Shown here piece after piece: positions 20,001 to 27,716 of a DNA stretch of 64,000 nt (its first letter is position 1; the number at the start of each line of letters is the position of its first letter). Made by a program: the position numbers and the translations under genes. Origin of the DNA: Pollutiaquabacter aromativorans (GTDB lineage: Bacteria > Bacteroidota > Bacteroidia > AKYH767-A > 2013-40CM-41-45). The stretch lies in the NCBI GenBank assembly GCA_049177215.1, contig CP185379.1, positions 620,001 through 684,000 on the forward strand. Direction: 5' to 3'. The notes under the pieces were generated by a model. That model was given only the letters and a program-made list of their open reading frames with translations. It was not told where the DNA came from and did not search any database.

Positions 20001-23000
20001 CCGCGCTATTGACTGTGGGTTTCCAGTCGAGTACGGATTTCGTACTGTGTCGCAGGCCTGCAATGAAGTAACGTTCCCGGAAGGAACCACGCGTGAAACT
20101 TCCTCCCGCGAGAACCTTGCCGGATTGCGCGGCGACACAATAGACCGGCCCGTTCATATCCGGATTCCAGGAGGTCGGTGAGCCATCCGCTTGGCTGACC
20201 TCCGCCAGGTTAAGTCGCTTGACTGTGCCGAGACTATCAAACGTTCCCCCGATGATCAGGTTGGAGCCGTTGGTCGTCATATCATTGATCGTCACACTAT
20301 AATAATTATTCTGATAAAATAATCCGGGATCCCAAGTATCAGCCGTATCGGAAAGTAGGCTGAGATCGAAGCGTGCAATTCCGCTGTGTGGAGTACCGCT
20401 GATATCATTAAACTGGCCCCCGACAAATAACCGACTGTTTGTGTGTTCCAGGGCAAGAATGGAACTGTTGACCAATGGGTGCCAATTGAACACACTGCCG
20501 GTAGAAGCACGATAGGCCATCAATCGTTGACGTTGGTAATAGTGGGACAAGGAGAAGCACCCACCAACCAGGAGCTCATTGCTTTGACGGGAAATTGTAT
20601 TGACCGTACAATTGGTCGAAAAATCCCAGTCGTGTACCTGGCCCGATGTGCCATCCAGCCGAACAAGATTGTTTCGTATGGATCCGTTTACACTACTGAA
20701 AGTCCCTGCTGCGTAAACCGTATCCTGCTCGACCAACAAGTCCTCAACGGAACTTCCGGTAAATTGAGGATTCCAGGCCGTGAGTGATCCATCGGAGAGT
20801 AGCCAGGAAGCAACCAGGTTCCTGTTAATGGGACTGGAGCTGATCTGGACCGAGCTGAAATAGCCGCCGGCAAATATCCGACCCTGATCGATGACGACAT
20901 CCAACACTTCACCACCCAGATCGGGATTCCATTCATTCAATTTGCCGCTTGACAATTGGATGCAGGCCAGATTGTTTCTCCATCCGAAATTCGTTCTGCC
21001 AAACCCCCCGCCCGCCAGCAACTTGCCGCCGGAAAGGCTGAGTGTTGAGACGTAATCGTTCATCAGATAATCCGAAGTCAAGATCGATCCTGTTCCTGTT
21101 GTACTGAAGCTGCACAGATGGGCTGCTGTTGCTCCGTCTGCCTGGGTGAAGGAGCCGCCCACGTAGAGCTCAGATCCATTCAACAGGAGTGTGCTGACCC
21201 AGTTGTTGACCCCCTTGTCGAAGGGAAGTGCCGTGCTGATTCCATTCGCGGAATCCACGGCAGCCAGACTGGCACGGGAAACGGGAGTACTGTTAGTGAA
21301 AATGGTGTTGAAGTTGCCGCCGAAATAGACCTTGCCGCCATCCACAAGTATGGCATTCACATTTCCATTTGGTTCAGGATTCCAGCCTGAGACAGGTGCA
21401 TTGGTATTATCCGTTGTACTGAGCTTGGCGATGTACTGGCTAGTGGTACTTCCGATGGTTGTAAAGTATCCGCCGGCGAGTAATCGGCTGCTTGAATTCA
21501 GGATGGCCAATGACGTAACAGTTGAATTGGCGTGTTTGATCCATGCGTTCAATGTTCCGGAACTACTGAACTTCGCCAACCGTTGTCGAGAAGAAGCGCC
21601 TGAGAACGTAAAGCTGCCTCCGGCAAAGACGTTTCCGGATCCATCGACGGCCAAAGCGAAGACAGTCGAGTTGACCGAAGCACTCCAACTGACATTGCTC
21701 CCGTTAGACAGATTCACAGCACTGAGGTAAGTTCTGCCGGCACCCGAAACGCCATTAACGGACGTGAAGTCGCCACCGATTATCAACCTTGAACCCGAAA
21801 TAGCAAGCGCATTTACCGATACAGTACCACAGGTGCAAACCAAGGTCGTATTGAAACCCGTTACAACCTGGCCGGCTGCATTGATTTGTGCAAGCCCTGT
21901 TCTGGATATTCCACCGATTTGTGTGAAGCTGCCTCCCACATACCATCCTCCGCTGCCGTCAGGGATGGATGCCAGGATCGGACCATTTGCCTGCGGCCAA
22001 CTGCTAAGCGGGGTAGATGTCCCGGTGGAATAAAAGGCCAGGTTTTCCCGCATGTATCCGAAATTGTTGAGCGAGCCGCCGACTATGAGACTGTCTCCCG
22101 AAATGGCCATGCTTCGAATATATCCGGCACCTGCCAGCCAGCCCGGCTGTGCGACCGCCGTTGAGATGTCCACTTTCGCCAGTGAGCCTGCGGGCTGTCC
22201 TCCGGCTGTCATGATGAAGCCACCCAACACCAGGTAGGTGTCCTTCTTCGCAATCGAAAATACTGTCCCGCTGATCTGCGTATTCCAGGGAAGCAGAGCG
22301 CCGGTTGTAGCGTCCAAAGCAGCAATACCGTTTCTCGGCAGCGCGTCCGGACCGGAATTGGCGAAGTATCCCGCCACGAACAGCGTGGAGCCTTCCCGAT
22401 GGAGTGCATAGGGTATAGTGCCCGACCAAACGTCGTATTGCCCGAAGGGTGACTGGAAAACCGGATCAAGAGTTCCATCGGAAAGCAGGTGAGCGAGGAG
22501 GAATCGGCTGGAATCGCCGATGCTGCTGAATGTTCCGGCGATGTACCAACCTCCGCTGCCGTCTGCTTCCGTTACATGAACAACTCCATTGGGAATGGCT
22601 GTCGGCGCAAAACTAAGCGCGTTGTTCACCGACGAGCGCGTCAGATAAGGACTCGAACTGCCGGTTTCTGTGAAGGAACCTCCAACGAAGACGGAGTCAT
22701 TCTTCACCACGACTGCAGCGGTGGGTTGGTTGAAGTCGGGTGTGTTATCCAAAGGAAGTCCCGATACTTTACTGATCCGTGCAAAGTACATGTCCTGTTT
22801 TCCGCCGATCGAAGTGAATGATCCGGTAATAAAAACAGTACTGTCGTCCACGTCGATGCTGTTGACCGGCCCGTTTGGATTCGGATTCCAGGACAAGGGA
22901 TTCCCGCTGGTGGCATCCAGGGCCGCGAGATAGTTTCGCTCCAAGTAGGGAGGACCGGCATCGACAAAATTTCCTCCGATATACAAGGTGCCACCGTCCA

Positions 23001-24006
23001 AGCGAAGGCAGTTCACCGTATTATAGGGAACCGCCGGCGGCGCAAAGGAGGGGTCTGGTAAACCGTTGGAAAGAAGATGGACGAGTTTGGCTCGACTGCT
23101 GTCGCCGATCGTACTAAAGTTTCCTGCAACATACCATCCTCCCGAACCATCCGGAATACTGGCAAAGACGGTATTATCAGCGGACGGAAACGGGTCCGAA
23201 GGAATGGGGCTTCCATTATCGAACAAAGCAAGGTTGTTCGCCTCATAGCCGAATCCGCTGAACTGCCCTGCAATGAATACCGTGTCGCCACTGGCAATGA
23301 TCTTTTCTACCGTGCTGTTAACGGACATGATACCGGGCAAGGAAAGCCCTGTCGTCCGGCTTAATGCAGCAAAGCAGAAACGTTTGGTCCCTTGTACTCG
23401 ATTGAATTGTCCGCCGATGTAAACGGTCGTGTCCCTGACTAAAATGGTATTGACAGCGCCATCACAATTCGGGTTCCAGTTCAAGACTGTCCCGGTGGAG
23501 ATGCGAATGGCGGCCAGATTGTTTCTGCTGCTGCTTCCAATGCTTGAAAAACTGCCGCCGACGAAAAGGGTATCTCCTGCACGAAACAATGACCGAACCT
23601 CGCCGCCGTAACTGGCAGATAAATTGGCAGCCCAGTTAGCATCAATGGATTTATCATTGCGGACATGCGCCAGGCAGGTATTGTTAATGTTATTCAGGTA
23701 ACTGAAAGTGCCTCCAATGAACCAACCACCATTTCCGTCGGGGACAGATGTAAGTACGTTGCCATTGATGGTCGGAAAGTCCATGTCGGGGTAGTCGTTG
23801 GTATCCGTTACCAGCGAAGCGCCGCCGGTCATTAACCCGACATAGTTGAAGTTCCCGCCGATATAGTAAACACCATCATTCTTGACGATGGCATTCACAG
23901 CTCCGTCGGTCGAACTCATGTTCCTGATCAGGGATTGGCCAATGGTGTTGTTGGCGATCAGAAAAAAACAACCTGCCCATAGAGCAATGCGTAAAATACT
24001 GTTCAT
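14062..24006 (-). CDS. Giant secreted beta-propeller repeat / CARDB protein with dockerin-like C-terminus
   Basis: About 3,314 residues from ATG 24006, chosen because MNSILRIALWAGCFFLIANNTIGQ is a signal peptide (the frame is open 33 codons further up). Residues ~25-1755: about 35 imperfect ~49-residue repeats, each with a core like LYVGGSFTQIG followed by LA-x-D...TG....W.P, resembling the DUF5122 (delta-60) beta-propeller family. Residues ~1765-1990: Ig/PKD-like domains (FCEGDSVTL, YSVTVTDNNNCS). About 2115-3035: CARDB-like adhesion modules around a carboxypeptidase-regulatory-like domain and a DDPGGGAGGGG linker. About 3045-3105: a SprB-like repeat. C-terminus: GDVNQDRLIEATDYS and DLTGDQLVEASDYS, two dockerin/EF-hand-like loops, ending FVITP. 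No YPNP-type sorting domain is present. Probably a cell-surface or extracellular protein; its ligand is unknown. Confidence 0.85.
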   Translation of the reverse strand: MNSILRIALWAGCFFLIANNTIGQSLIRNMSSTDGAVNAIVKNDGVYYIGGNFNYVGLMTGGASLVTDTNDYPDMDFPTINGNVLTSVPDGNGGWFIGGTFSYLNNINNTCLAHVRNDKSIDANWAANLSASYGGEVRSLFRAGDTLFVGGSFSSIGSSSRNNLAAIRISTGTVLNWNPNCDGAVNTILVRDTTVYIGGQFNRVQGTKRFCFAALSRTTGLSLPGIMSVNSTVEKIIASGDTVFIAGQFSGFGYEANNLALFDNGSPIPSDPFPSADNTVFASIPDGSGGWYVAGNFSTIGDSSRAKLVHLLSNGLPDPSFAPPAVPYNTVNCLRLDGGTLYIGGNFVDAGPPYLERNYLAALDATSGNPLSWNPNPNGPVNSIDVDDSTVFITGSFTSIGGKQDMYFARISKVSGLPLDNTPDFNQPTAAVVVKNDSVFVGGSFTETGSSSPYLTRSSVNNALSFAPTAIPNGVVHVTEADGSGGWYIAGTFSSIGDSSRFLLAHLLSDGTLDPVFQSPFGQYDVWSGTIPYALHREGSTLFVAGYFANSGPDALPRNGIAALDATTGALLPWNTQISGTVFSIAKKDTYLVLGGFIMTAGGQPAGSLAKVDISTAVAQPGWLAGAGYIRSMAISGDSLIVGGSLNNFGYMRENLAFYSTGTSTPLSSWPQANGPILASIPDGSGGWYVGGSFTQIGGISRTGLAQINAAGQVVTGFNTTLVCTCGTVSVNALAISGSRLIIGGDFTSVNGVSGAGRTYLSAVNLSNGSNVSWSASVNSTVFALAVDGSGNVFAGGSFTFSGASSRQRLAKFSSSGTLNAWIKHANSTVTSLAILNSSSRLLAGGYFTTIGSTTSQYIAKLSTTDNTNAPVSGWNPEPNGNVNAILVDGGKVYFGGNFNTIFTNSTPVSRASLAAVDSANGISTALPFDKGVNNWVSTLLLNGSELYVGGSFTQADGATAAHLCSFSTTGTGSILTSDYLMNDYVSTLSLSGGKLLAGGGFGRTNFGWRNNLACIQLSSGKLNEWNPDLGGEVLDVVIDQGRIFAGGYFSSVQISSSPINRNLVASWLLSDGSLTAWNPQFTGSSVEDLLVEQDTVYAAGTFSSVNGSIRNNLVRLDGTSGQVHDWDFSTNCTVNTISRQSNELLVGGCFSLSHYYQRQRLMAYRASTGSVFNWHPLVNSSILALEHTNSRLFVGGQFNDISGTPHSGIARFDLSLLSDTADTWDPGLFYQNNYYSVTINDMTTNGSNLIIGGTFDSLGTVKRLNLAEVSQADGSPTSWNPDMNGPVYCVAAQSGKVLAGGSFTRGSFRERYFIAGLRHSTKSVLDWKPTVNSAVYDLSVAGNRLYLAGGFSEVESVPRWGSAAYDFPSGTLSNWDPNFNVSFGNGTLYSIFASGDKVYAGGTFNMAGISERNSVACVDTVTGSALSWNPSANGNIRHINKSGNSMLLGGEHRFLKGAPRTHLAAIDSASGLLLEDFSPNPNANVNDLLVTNGKLYVGGFFSNIGGAYHPFLADLDFTYGNYQGLIAAPNAGVRDLALDSIGNIYLGGDFNQVDGTPVSYLAKLDAAGILQTWNPDPDNGVYCIEPTTNSISVGGAFTQFTSSSTSRPYFGQLDYSGNPTSYNPAPNGSPICFHVNGNTFYTGGYFYTFDGQSRTHLSAIDLNTSTLLPFAPQLNGGVATLASYGNLLFAGGDFNYIDTLNAPFIGAISTSTGFGVPFNVTLDGRVNRLVVDGNQLLVGGNFTSVGSRARTSFAVYSLPNTNCIGISPPSVTISGPLEFCEGDSVTLSTPSGFANYNWSNGATTNTITVGTSGNYSVTVTDNNNCSASSTVTAVLVHPKPVPAISASGPLQFCIGGSVTLDAGSGYVSYNWSNGATSQSILVNASATYSVTVSDSYGCAGSNQSEVVVSSNYPALIATSSSPVCRGNNLRIQINGAGSYAWTGPGGFNGTFSDTLLSNIQPSASGTYTVIGTNPGGCTASSTLTVNVSNNNAPVLAYVGNVPFAASAVYPASGEPAERFRFEIRYTDLDGDLPQPGYPRLLLDFEGNGLYTDPNDRSISLLQSNPLDVDVTDGKNYYCETSGLPESYYYQHTFIVEDPTGCTTSYGPNAGPVVTFAPDLSIFANDITFSDPNPAPGSPLTITARIHNYPGSANASQLTIRLKNQFDTTIVYPDQFIYTPINPYPYVDVVWNITTPAVPAWCPMQVIVDATNALSEPNELDNQAIRPFTNGVYELPGDIMITASANPEVASVCGSVTVCGTAYYRNTAIPLTDSSCAGATVTCRINETGQSASGYTNSSGEYCITLPTAATPGPYTVNVSITDFTLTGDTITDFELTGSCPTNNEDDPGGGAGGGGEIEPSCNIIRDLLHQGSGIITLHATLGITDVVVAGDSLHVYFSVENGGCDSITRQSIQQIQIPTALPSGIMDTVPPLAPGGSYAIDLGYIRFPNPGQTYIRSICDATDSVTESNEFNNILIKNITVLPALPDLLPTAMNLRGQSSLLKCQLSTLIYSIQNTGGVPSGTYQARLDIYRNDTLESTQTQTFPSINGISSSNITFTPTLAGTGTYRFELNCDPSNFITELSENNNNAVDQFVLDDCKADLQMLSCGSVIITPTDPTPGGNMVISASIYNGGQLAANGPFTVDFDVNGTHYYGTYNGNIQPDSSKTVSVLATVPPYGSDTLTVIADNSGVVPELDENNQVKQPLCYNFSLSNYSHCPPSQNALINSSYPVNAPVTLATNVFNAGLYQAGNATIRFEVSGPGISGWALAGNISKYLPGTCGCPIYVQLPLPYSFPQTGSYTIRITIDPANQYPECNEADNVLLIPVNISNSPDYRVLSQYIAPDILNPEPGQQVTLDLTYENIGAYRPDSLELLVRGDTSDLDSILVAPLTNGTFSTVRLAQTWSSQIRGVHVIRSIVDHDDVLSESDETNNEATRAIVVGRSPNLRFTFFATTNTNPSPGAQININAIVQNNGYTRCTGLFGLYYLDNSNFEVLIATRNLNLDSNESANFSIPWFVAEARTTIIGRLLNCTPIEFNSTDNVAQLDIGRLTLNAFALPASCDSNGTGLAIAAISGGQPPYFIQWSTGANVDSIRAVNGTYYVSVLDAEGTALSDSANIACLAFVNGLTIKSWLSGFYDPGADNMRATIDPINMDTIADSIIVVLADTSTPFASLYQGTSLLGTNGWSYVHFPQNVAQRSYYIVLRNRNHLETWSAAPVPFLESGTAYDFTDASGKAYGANQMELEPGVWGIWSGDVNQDRLIEATDYSLAENAVVNFAFGYVPEDLTGDQLVEASDYSLIENNLLLFLFVITP
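18740..23950 (-). repeat. Protein-coding tandem repeat region, ~35 units of ~150 bp
   Basis: Counting the [LVI]x[VIA]GGxFxxxG core by eye gives 35 units over about 1,730 codons, i.e. roughly 49 residues each. Units are diverged at DNA level. In the first ~14 units a distinctive DGSGGW...GGTF unit recurs at units 2, 6, 10 and 14 (near 23,715, 23,127, 22,540 and 21,938), so four units form a ~590-600 bp higher-order repeat. Confidence 0.75.
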
Positions 24007-24355
24007 ATAAATTGGTGTGTAGTCGTTTGTTAAATCGGGACGATCAATGTCCCGTTGTTGAGTGATTGGGGGAATGTTCATCAGCCTAATTCCGAAAAGA
24101 TTCATCGGGAATTTTGCAGGTGCAATTGGTAGTGTCCTTTCCGTTCGAAATTGACTAAAAGCCGCTTCCAGTAAGGCCTGCGAAAGGAGGGGCAGGTTGA
24201 AACGAAACTAGGAATTATCTCCTGATTCCTCAAAAAAATCCACATCTCATTAGCCGACTTTACCTGTTTGATCAGGAGAAAATGCCGGAATAGAGAAAAA
24301 ACAAAAAAAACGCCTCGTCCAGGACGAGGCGTTTTAATAACAATTTAAGATGCGT
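24007..24355. other. Intergenic region upstream of the giant gene
   Basis: About 350 bp between two minus-strand genes. It holds the strong terminator of the 24356 gene (24303-24331) and must contain the promoter of the giant gene, but no exact TAnnTTTG was found. A 6-bp hairpin CGGGAC-GATCAAT-GTCCCG lies near 24037-24055. No coding frame is convincing. Confidence 0.5.
24303..24331 (-). terminator. Strong terminator of the BNR-type T9SS gene
   Basis: CGCCTCGT-CCAGG-ACGAGGCG (24311-24331) followed on the minus strand by eight T residues. TTTT also follows on the plus side, so it may act both ways. Confidence 0.85.
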
Positions 24356-26158
24356 TTACAGTTTCACCACTTTACCAGTGCCAACTACGCCATTCTGTTC
24401 AGCACGGATGATGTAGGTGCCGGCGGGGAGTTGCGTAGCGTCGAGGTGCTGGATCGTGAGACCCTGGCCAACGTACTGGTTCATGCGGGTGACCACGCGA
24501 CCCGTCAGGTCCATGATCTCGAGGCGGACATTGCCGGCTTTCTTGGCCTGCAGACGTACACGAATCGTGTTGGCGTCGGACTGGTTAGCAAGAACGCTGA
24601 AGTCGTTGCTGTTGAGTTCGGCGACACCGGTACCCAGACAGGCCGGATCGTTCGGGTCGTAAACGGTAACCGGTACCGAGTTGCCGGTGTAGGTACACAG
24701 CGGATCCAGGGTGAGGTCGCTCAGGAATACCGGAGCAGTCGAACCGGGGTTGGTAGCATTGGCGAATACGACCGGGGTCCAATAGTACAGGCCATACGGA
24801 ACCAGGGAGCCATCGATCAGGGTACCATCGTTGATGTAGAGACGGATCGAAGTGGCAGGAGCAGGGAAAGAGAACGTGTAGGTCGCAACCAGGCTCGGGT
24901 CGCTCAGCGGGTCCGAAATGCCGGTGATGTCGGCAGAGGAGATAATCCAGCTCACACCGGAGAAATCACCCTCGTTCGGAGCCAATACTCCGGTCGCGGT
25001 GAAGGTAGCGGTGTCGCCTTCGCACAGTTCGGTCACATCGGAAGTCGCGGTTCCGGGATTGATGGTCGGATCGTTGCAAAGAACTGGCTCAAGGGTAGCC
25101 CACTTGAAAATGCCGTCTTCGGTCGGGCTGACCGTAAAGCCGCCGGTCCACATGTGCATGGAGTCGACAACACCAAGTGCGGTGCGCTGCGCAAGCGTTT
25201 CAATGGTATTCCAGGTGAGGCCACCGTCGTCGCTGAAGGAGGAACCAACGAAGCCGGTAGCTGCGCCGGTGGAGATCAGTTTGGACGTGGTGCCGGGAAT
25301 GTGCTTCACATCAGAACCGAAGAAGGTTCCGGTGATCGTGCCGGCCGACCAGGTAGCACCACCGTCGGTGGTGAATTTAACGGTATTGGCACCGGTGGTT
25401 TGGTTGTAGATACGGGCAAGACCGTTGGTCGGTGACCAGAAGCAGATGTCGATGGCACCGTTTGCAGGAACAGCGATTGCCGTCGTGCCTACGTTCCAGG
25501 TCTGACCGCGGTCCGTAGAATAGTAAACACGGCCTTTGTTGGTGTCGAACCAGATGTTGTCACCGATCACATTGTAGTGACCAACGATACCATACTCACC
25601 GGCAAGCGGGTCGGGGATGTTGGCAGGATCGGTCGGGGTCCAGGTGTCGCCTCCGTCAGCGGTGGTGTAGAGTTCGAACTCGGAAGGGTTCGGATCACCC
25701 ATGGCCCAGCCGTCACGGGCGTTCCAGAAATGCACCACGTTCGGGAAGGAGGTCGAGTTGAAGATCGAACCTACACCTACTTGGGTCCAGTTGGCACCGC
25801 CATCAGCCGTGCGCCAAATGCCACCGCCGGAACCGGCAGTCGCATTGTAGAATACGGCCCATGCAGAATCCGCAGATACTGCATTGATCATCGACCAGTC
25901 GTGCGAGGTCGGGCAGGGAACAGTTCCCGCCGTCCAGGTGGCTCCACCGTCAACGGTACGGGAGAAATCCTGACGGCTGGCGCCACCGCCAGAGCCGTCG
26001 TAGGAACAGATCCATACAACGTTGGTGTCAACGGCGCTGATGTAGCGTACACCGGAAGATACCGGCGTGAAATTCGTGGCCTGACTGACCCAGATTCCCT
26101 GGGCAGTAGCGCCCAGCGTTGCAAGAAGGGCACAGGCTGCAAGTAACAGTCGTTTCAT
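24356..26158 (-). CDS. T9SS type A sorting-domain protein with BNR/sortilin-like propeller
   Basis: 600 residues. A signal peptide (MKRLLLAACALLATLGATAQ) is followed by ~340 residues of Asp-box-like repeats (SRTVDGGATW, RTADGGANW, TTADGGDTW, STDRGQTW, TTDGGATW, SDDGGLTW), predicting a beta-propeller of the YCF48/sialidase-like kind. Then comes an Ig-like insert of ~150 residues (ELCEGDTATFTATGV...) and a C-terminal sorting domain (VRLEIMDLTGRVVTRM, LPAGTYIIRAEQNG, GTGKVVKL). It is exported, probably through T9SS. Most of it is closely similar to the protein encoded at 46031-47377, which lacks the Ig-like insert. The enzymatic role, if any, is unknown. Confidence 0.85.
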   Translation of the reverse strand: MKRLLLAACALLATLGATAQGIWVSQATNFTPVSSGVRYISAVDTNVVWICSYDGSGGGASRQDFSRTVDGGATWTAGTVPCPTSHDWSMINAVSADSAWAVFYNATAGSGGGIWRTADGGANWTQVGVGSIFNSTSFPNVVHFWNARDGWAMGDPNPSEFELYTTADGGDTWTPTDPANIPDPLAGEYGIVGHYNVIGDNIWFDTNKGRVYYSTDRGQTWNVGTTAIAVPANGAIDICFWSPTNGLARIYNQTTGANTVKFTTDGGATWSAGTITGTFFGSDVKHIPGTTSKLISTGAATGFVGSSFSDDGGLTWNTIETLAQRTALGVVDSMHMWTGGFTVSPTEDGIFKWATLEPVLCNDPTINPGTATSDVTELCEGDTATFTATGVLAPNEGDFSGVSWIISSADITGISDPLSDPSLVATYTFSFPAPATSIRLYINDGTLIDGSLVPYGLYYWTPVVFANATNPGSTAPVFLSDLTLDPLCTYTGNSVPVTVYDPNDPACLGTGVAELNSNDFSVLANQSDANTIRVRLQAKKAGNVRLEIMDLTGRVVTRMNQYVGQGLTIQHLDATQLPAGTYIIRAEQNGVVGTGKVVKL

Positions 26159-26284
26159 TTTGTTGGTAATTGGTTTTTGGTTAGTCGGTTGCTTTAAAAG
26201 AGGAGCCCCAAGTTACGATTTCCCGGCCTGTCGCACTATCAAAACCGGTAAGCCAAGTGTCATAAAACACGTTGAAAAACAGGC

Positions 26285-26319
26285 AGATGAAGAAAATGCC
26301 TCCCGGATGGGGAGGCATT
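26285..26319 (-). terminator. Terminator of the thioredoxin-fold operon
   Basis: AATGCCTCCC-GGATG-GGGAGGCATT (26295-26319), 10-bp stem, followed on the minus strand by TTCTTC. It lies 25 bp after the stop of the 26344 gene. Confidence 0.75.
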
Positions 26320-26343
26320 AACATTTTCAAGCGTTATGGAACT

Positions 26344-26946
26344 TTATTTCTGGGTCCACTTGATGGTACAACCGATGGCTTTGGTTTCCGCGGTGGTGAC
26401 CGGTTTTCCCGCCACCAATGCATCGACGGCTTCCTCAACGAATTTGGAAGTAACGGCTCCCGGTTCGTCACTGTTGTTGTCGATCGCGCCGATATACCGT
26501 ACAATGAATTTGTCTTTTTCCCGCTCAAGGACATATACATGAGGCGTGCGTGCTGCGCCGAATGCCGTAGCGATCTCCTGGGTTTCGTCGTGCAGGTAAG
26601 GAAATGTGAAGTTCTTTTCTTTCGCACGTTCGATCATATTCTCGTAAGAATCGCCCGGCTGGATCTTGGCATCGTTCGGGTTGATGGCAATCACCGGATA
26701 TCCAAGTGCAGCATACTTCTTGTCCAAGGCCAGGATGCGGTCTTCGTACGCGACGGAGAAGGGACAATGGTTGCAGGTGAAAATGACGATGGCGCCTTTG
26801 GTATCACCGGCGAATTTGGAGAGCGAGACGGATGTGCCGTCAACATTTTTCAGCGCGAAGTCACGCGCTTCGTCACCGACTTTATACCCGGCTTGCGCGG
26901 CAAGTACGACGAATACCAACACGAGGGTAGTGAGGAGTTGTTTCAT
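26344..26946 (-). CDS. Secreted thioredoxin-fold (redoxin/AhpC-TSA-like) protein
   Basis: A 200-residue protein: signal peptide MKQLLTTLVLVFVVLAAQA, then a peroxiredoxin-like fold (VGDEARDFALKNVDGTSVSL, GAIVIFTCNHCPFSVAYEDR, GYPVIAINPNDA, cis-Pro region ARTPHVYVLE). The CNHCP motif is the usual active site of the Bacteroidota thioredoxin-family proteins that resemble resA/AhpC hybrids. Predicted periplasmic. It is the second gene of an operon with the TlpA-like protein (39 bp between them), suggesting a joint role in disulfide reduction or oxidative protection outside the cytoplasm. The partner substrate is not visible. Confidence 0.85.
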   Translation of the reverse strand: MKQLLTTLVLVFVVLAAQAGYKVGDEARDFALKNVDGTSVSLSKFAGDTKGAIVIFTCNHCPFSVAYEDRILALDKKYAALGYPVIAINPNDAKIQPGDSYENMIERAKEKNFTFPYLHDETQEIATAFGAARTPHVYVLEREKDKFIVRYIGAIDNNSDEPGAVTSKFVEEAVDALVAGKPVTTAETKAIGCTIKWTQK

Positions 26947-26985
26947 GGTTGTTATGGTTTGAGTTATGATGCTGGTTCTGGATGA

Positions 26986-27477
26986 TTATCGGTGTTCGGA
27001 AAGGCGTTGGATGATTTGATCCAGTTCAACCTGTGTCAATTGCCCTTCGCGAAAGTCGAGTTTTTTTCCGTTGTAATAAAAGGCGGATGCCGGAATGGCG
27101 CCACTCCATGCCGGATCAAGGCGGTTGATCCAGGTATTGGGGTCGGTGTCATCCAGGTGCCAAACCTCGGATCGTACTTTTCTTTTGACGACAAAGGGTT
27201 CCGCAAGCGAACTGACCCGCGAGTTAAAATCCAGATTGACTAAGATGATCTTGAGGGGTCGATCCGGGTGGCGATCAGGAGCTGAGTCGAAGTACGGCAA
27301 TTCCTCCACGCAGGGTTTGCACCAGGTCGCCCAGAAATTCAAGACCACCAGACTGTCCGAAATACCATGCAATCGCTGTTCCATCCCGTCAAAGGACATC
27401 CGGTGGATCACCTGGGCCTTGACCGAACCCGGTACTTGAAAGTATAGGCTAACCACAAGTAAGAGCGGGAATCGCAT
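26986..27477 (-). CDS. TlpA-like periplasmic thioredoxin
   Basis: 163 residues. N-terminal signal peptide (MRFPLLLVVSLYFQVPGSVKAQ) and a TlpA/ResA-type domain with LNFWATWCKPCVEELPYF, a WCxPC redox site, and the cis-proline segment GAIPASAFYYNGKK. Family members reduce disulfides in periplasmic proteins such as apocytochromes. First gene of a two-gene operon with the redoxin at 26344. No exact promoter element was found; the start region is AT-rich. It is divergent from the ribosomal protein THX gene, with 72 bp between the two starts. Confidence 0.88.
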   Translation of the reverse strand: MRFPLLLVVSLYFQVPGSVKAQVIHRMSFDGMEQRLHGISDSLVVLNFWATWCKPCVEELPYFDSAPDRHPDRPLKIILVNLDFNSRVSSLAEPFVVKRKVRSEVWHLDDTDPNTWINRLDPAWSGAIPASAFYYNGKKLDFREGQLTQVELDQIIQRLSEHR

Positions 27478-27521
27478 GCTATAAAAATAACATTCTGGTT
27501 GCTGGATTGTTCCGGCCTTTC

Positions 27522-27529
27522 TATTTTTA
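27522..27529 (+). promoter_or_regulatory. -7-like element TATTTTTA before the THX gene
   Basis: A 7/8 match to TAnnTTTG, ending 21 nt before the start codon, the usual spacing in this window. Confidence 0.4.
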
Positions 27530-27549
27530 AGCCGTTAAAAAACTGAATC

Positions 27550-27645
27550 ATGGGAAGAGGTGACAAACGTTCCCGCAAAGGGAAAATCTGGCGCGGCACC
27601 AGCGGTAAATCCCGCCCGGCGCGCAAGACCAACAAACGGATCTGA
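27550..27645 (+). CDS. 30S ribosomal protein THX
   Basis: A 31-residue, very basic protein starting MGRGDKRSRKGKIWRGTSGK and ending KTNKRI. The MGRGDK..(S/T)RKGKIWRG pattern is the signature of the small THX protein of the 30S subunit known from Thermus and from Bacteroidota. The gene is too short for usual gene-length cut-offs, but it has a -7-like element 21 nt upstream and a strong terminator 23 nt downstream, so it looks like a complete monocistronic unit. THX sits in a cavity at the top of the 30S head and stabilises the RNA there. Confidence 0.9.
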   Translation: MGRGDKRSRKGKIWRGTSGKSRPARKTNKRI

Positions 27646-27667
27646 TACAATCGGTTCGTCGATCTTT

Positions 27668-27697
27668 ACAGCATGCGGTACTGCCGCATGCTGTTTT
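27668..27697 (+). terminator. Terminator of the THX gene
   Basis: CAGCATGCGG-TACTG-CCGCATGCTG (27669-27693), 10-bp perfect stem followed by TTTTCGTTT. It also lies between the convergent THX and POT transporter genes. Confidence 0.85.
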
Positions 27698-27716
27698 CGT
27701 TTGTACGCCCGGCTGT

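Noticed and set aside
14062..24006. Giant gene as several adjacent genes or a pseudogene
   Set aside because: One uninterrupted frame over ~9.9 kb with one signal peptide and one C-terminal module; no internal stops.
24350..25435. Plus-strand frame opposite the BNR-type gene
   Set aside because: Glycine/valine-rich shadow of the repetitive minus-strand gene, no start signal.
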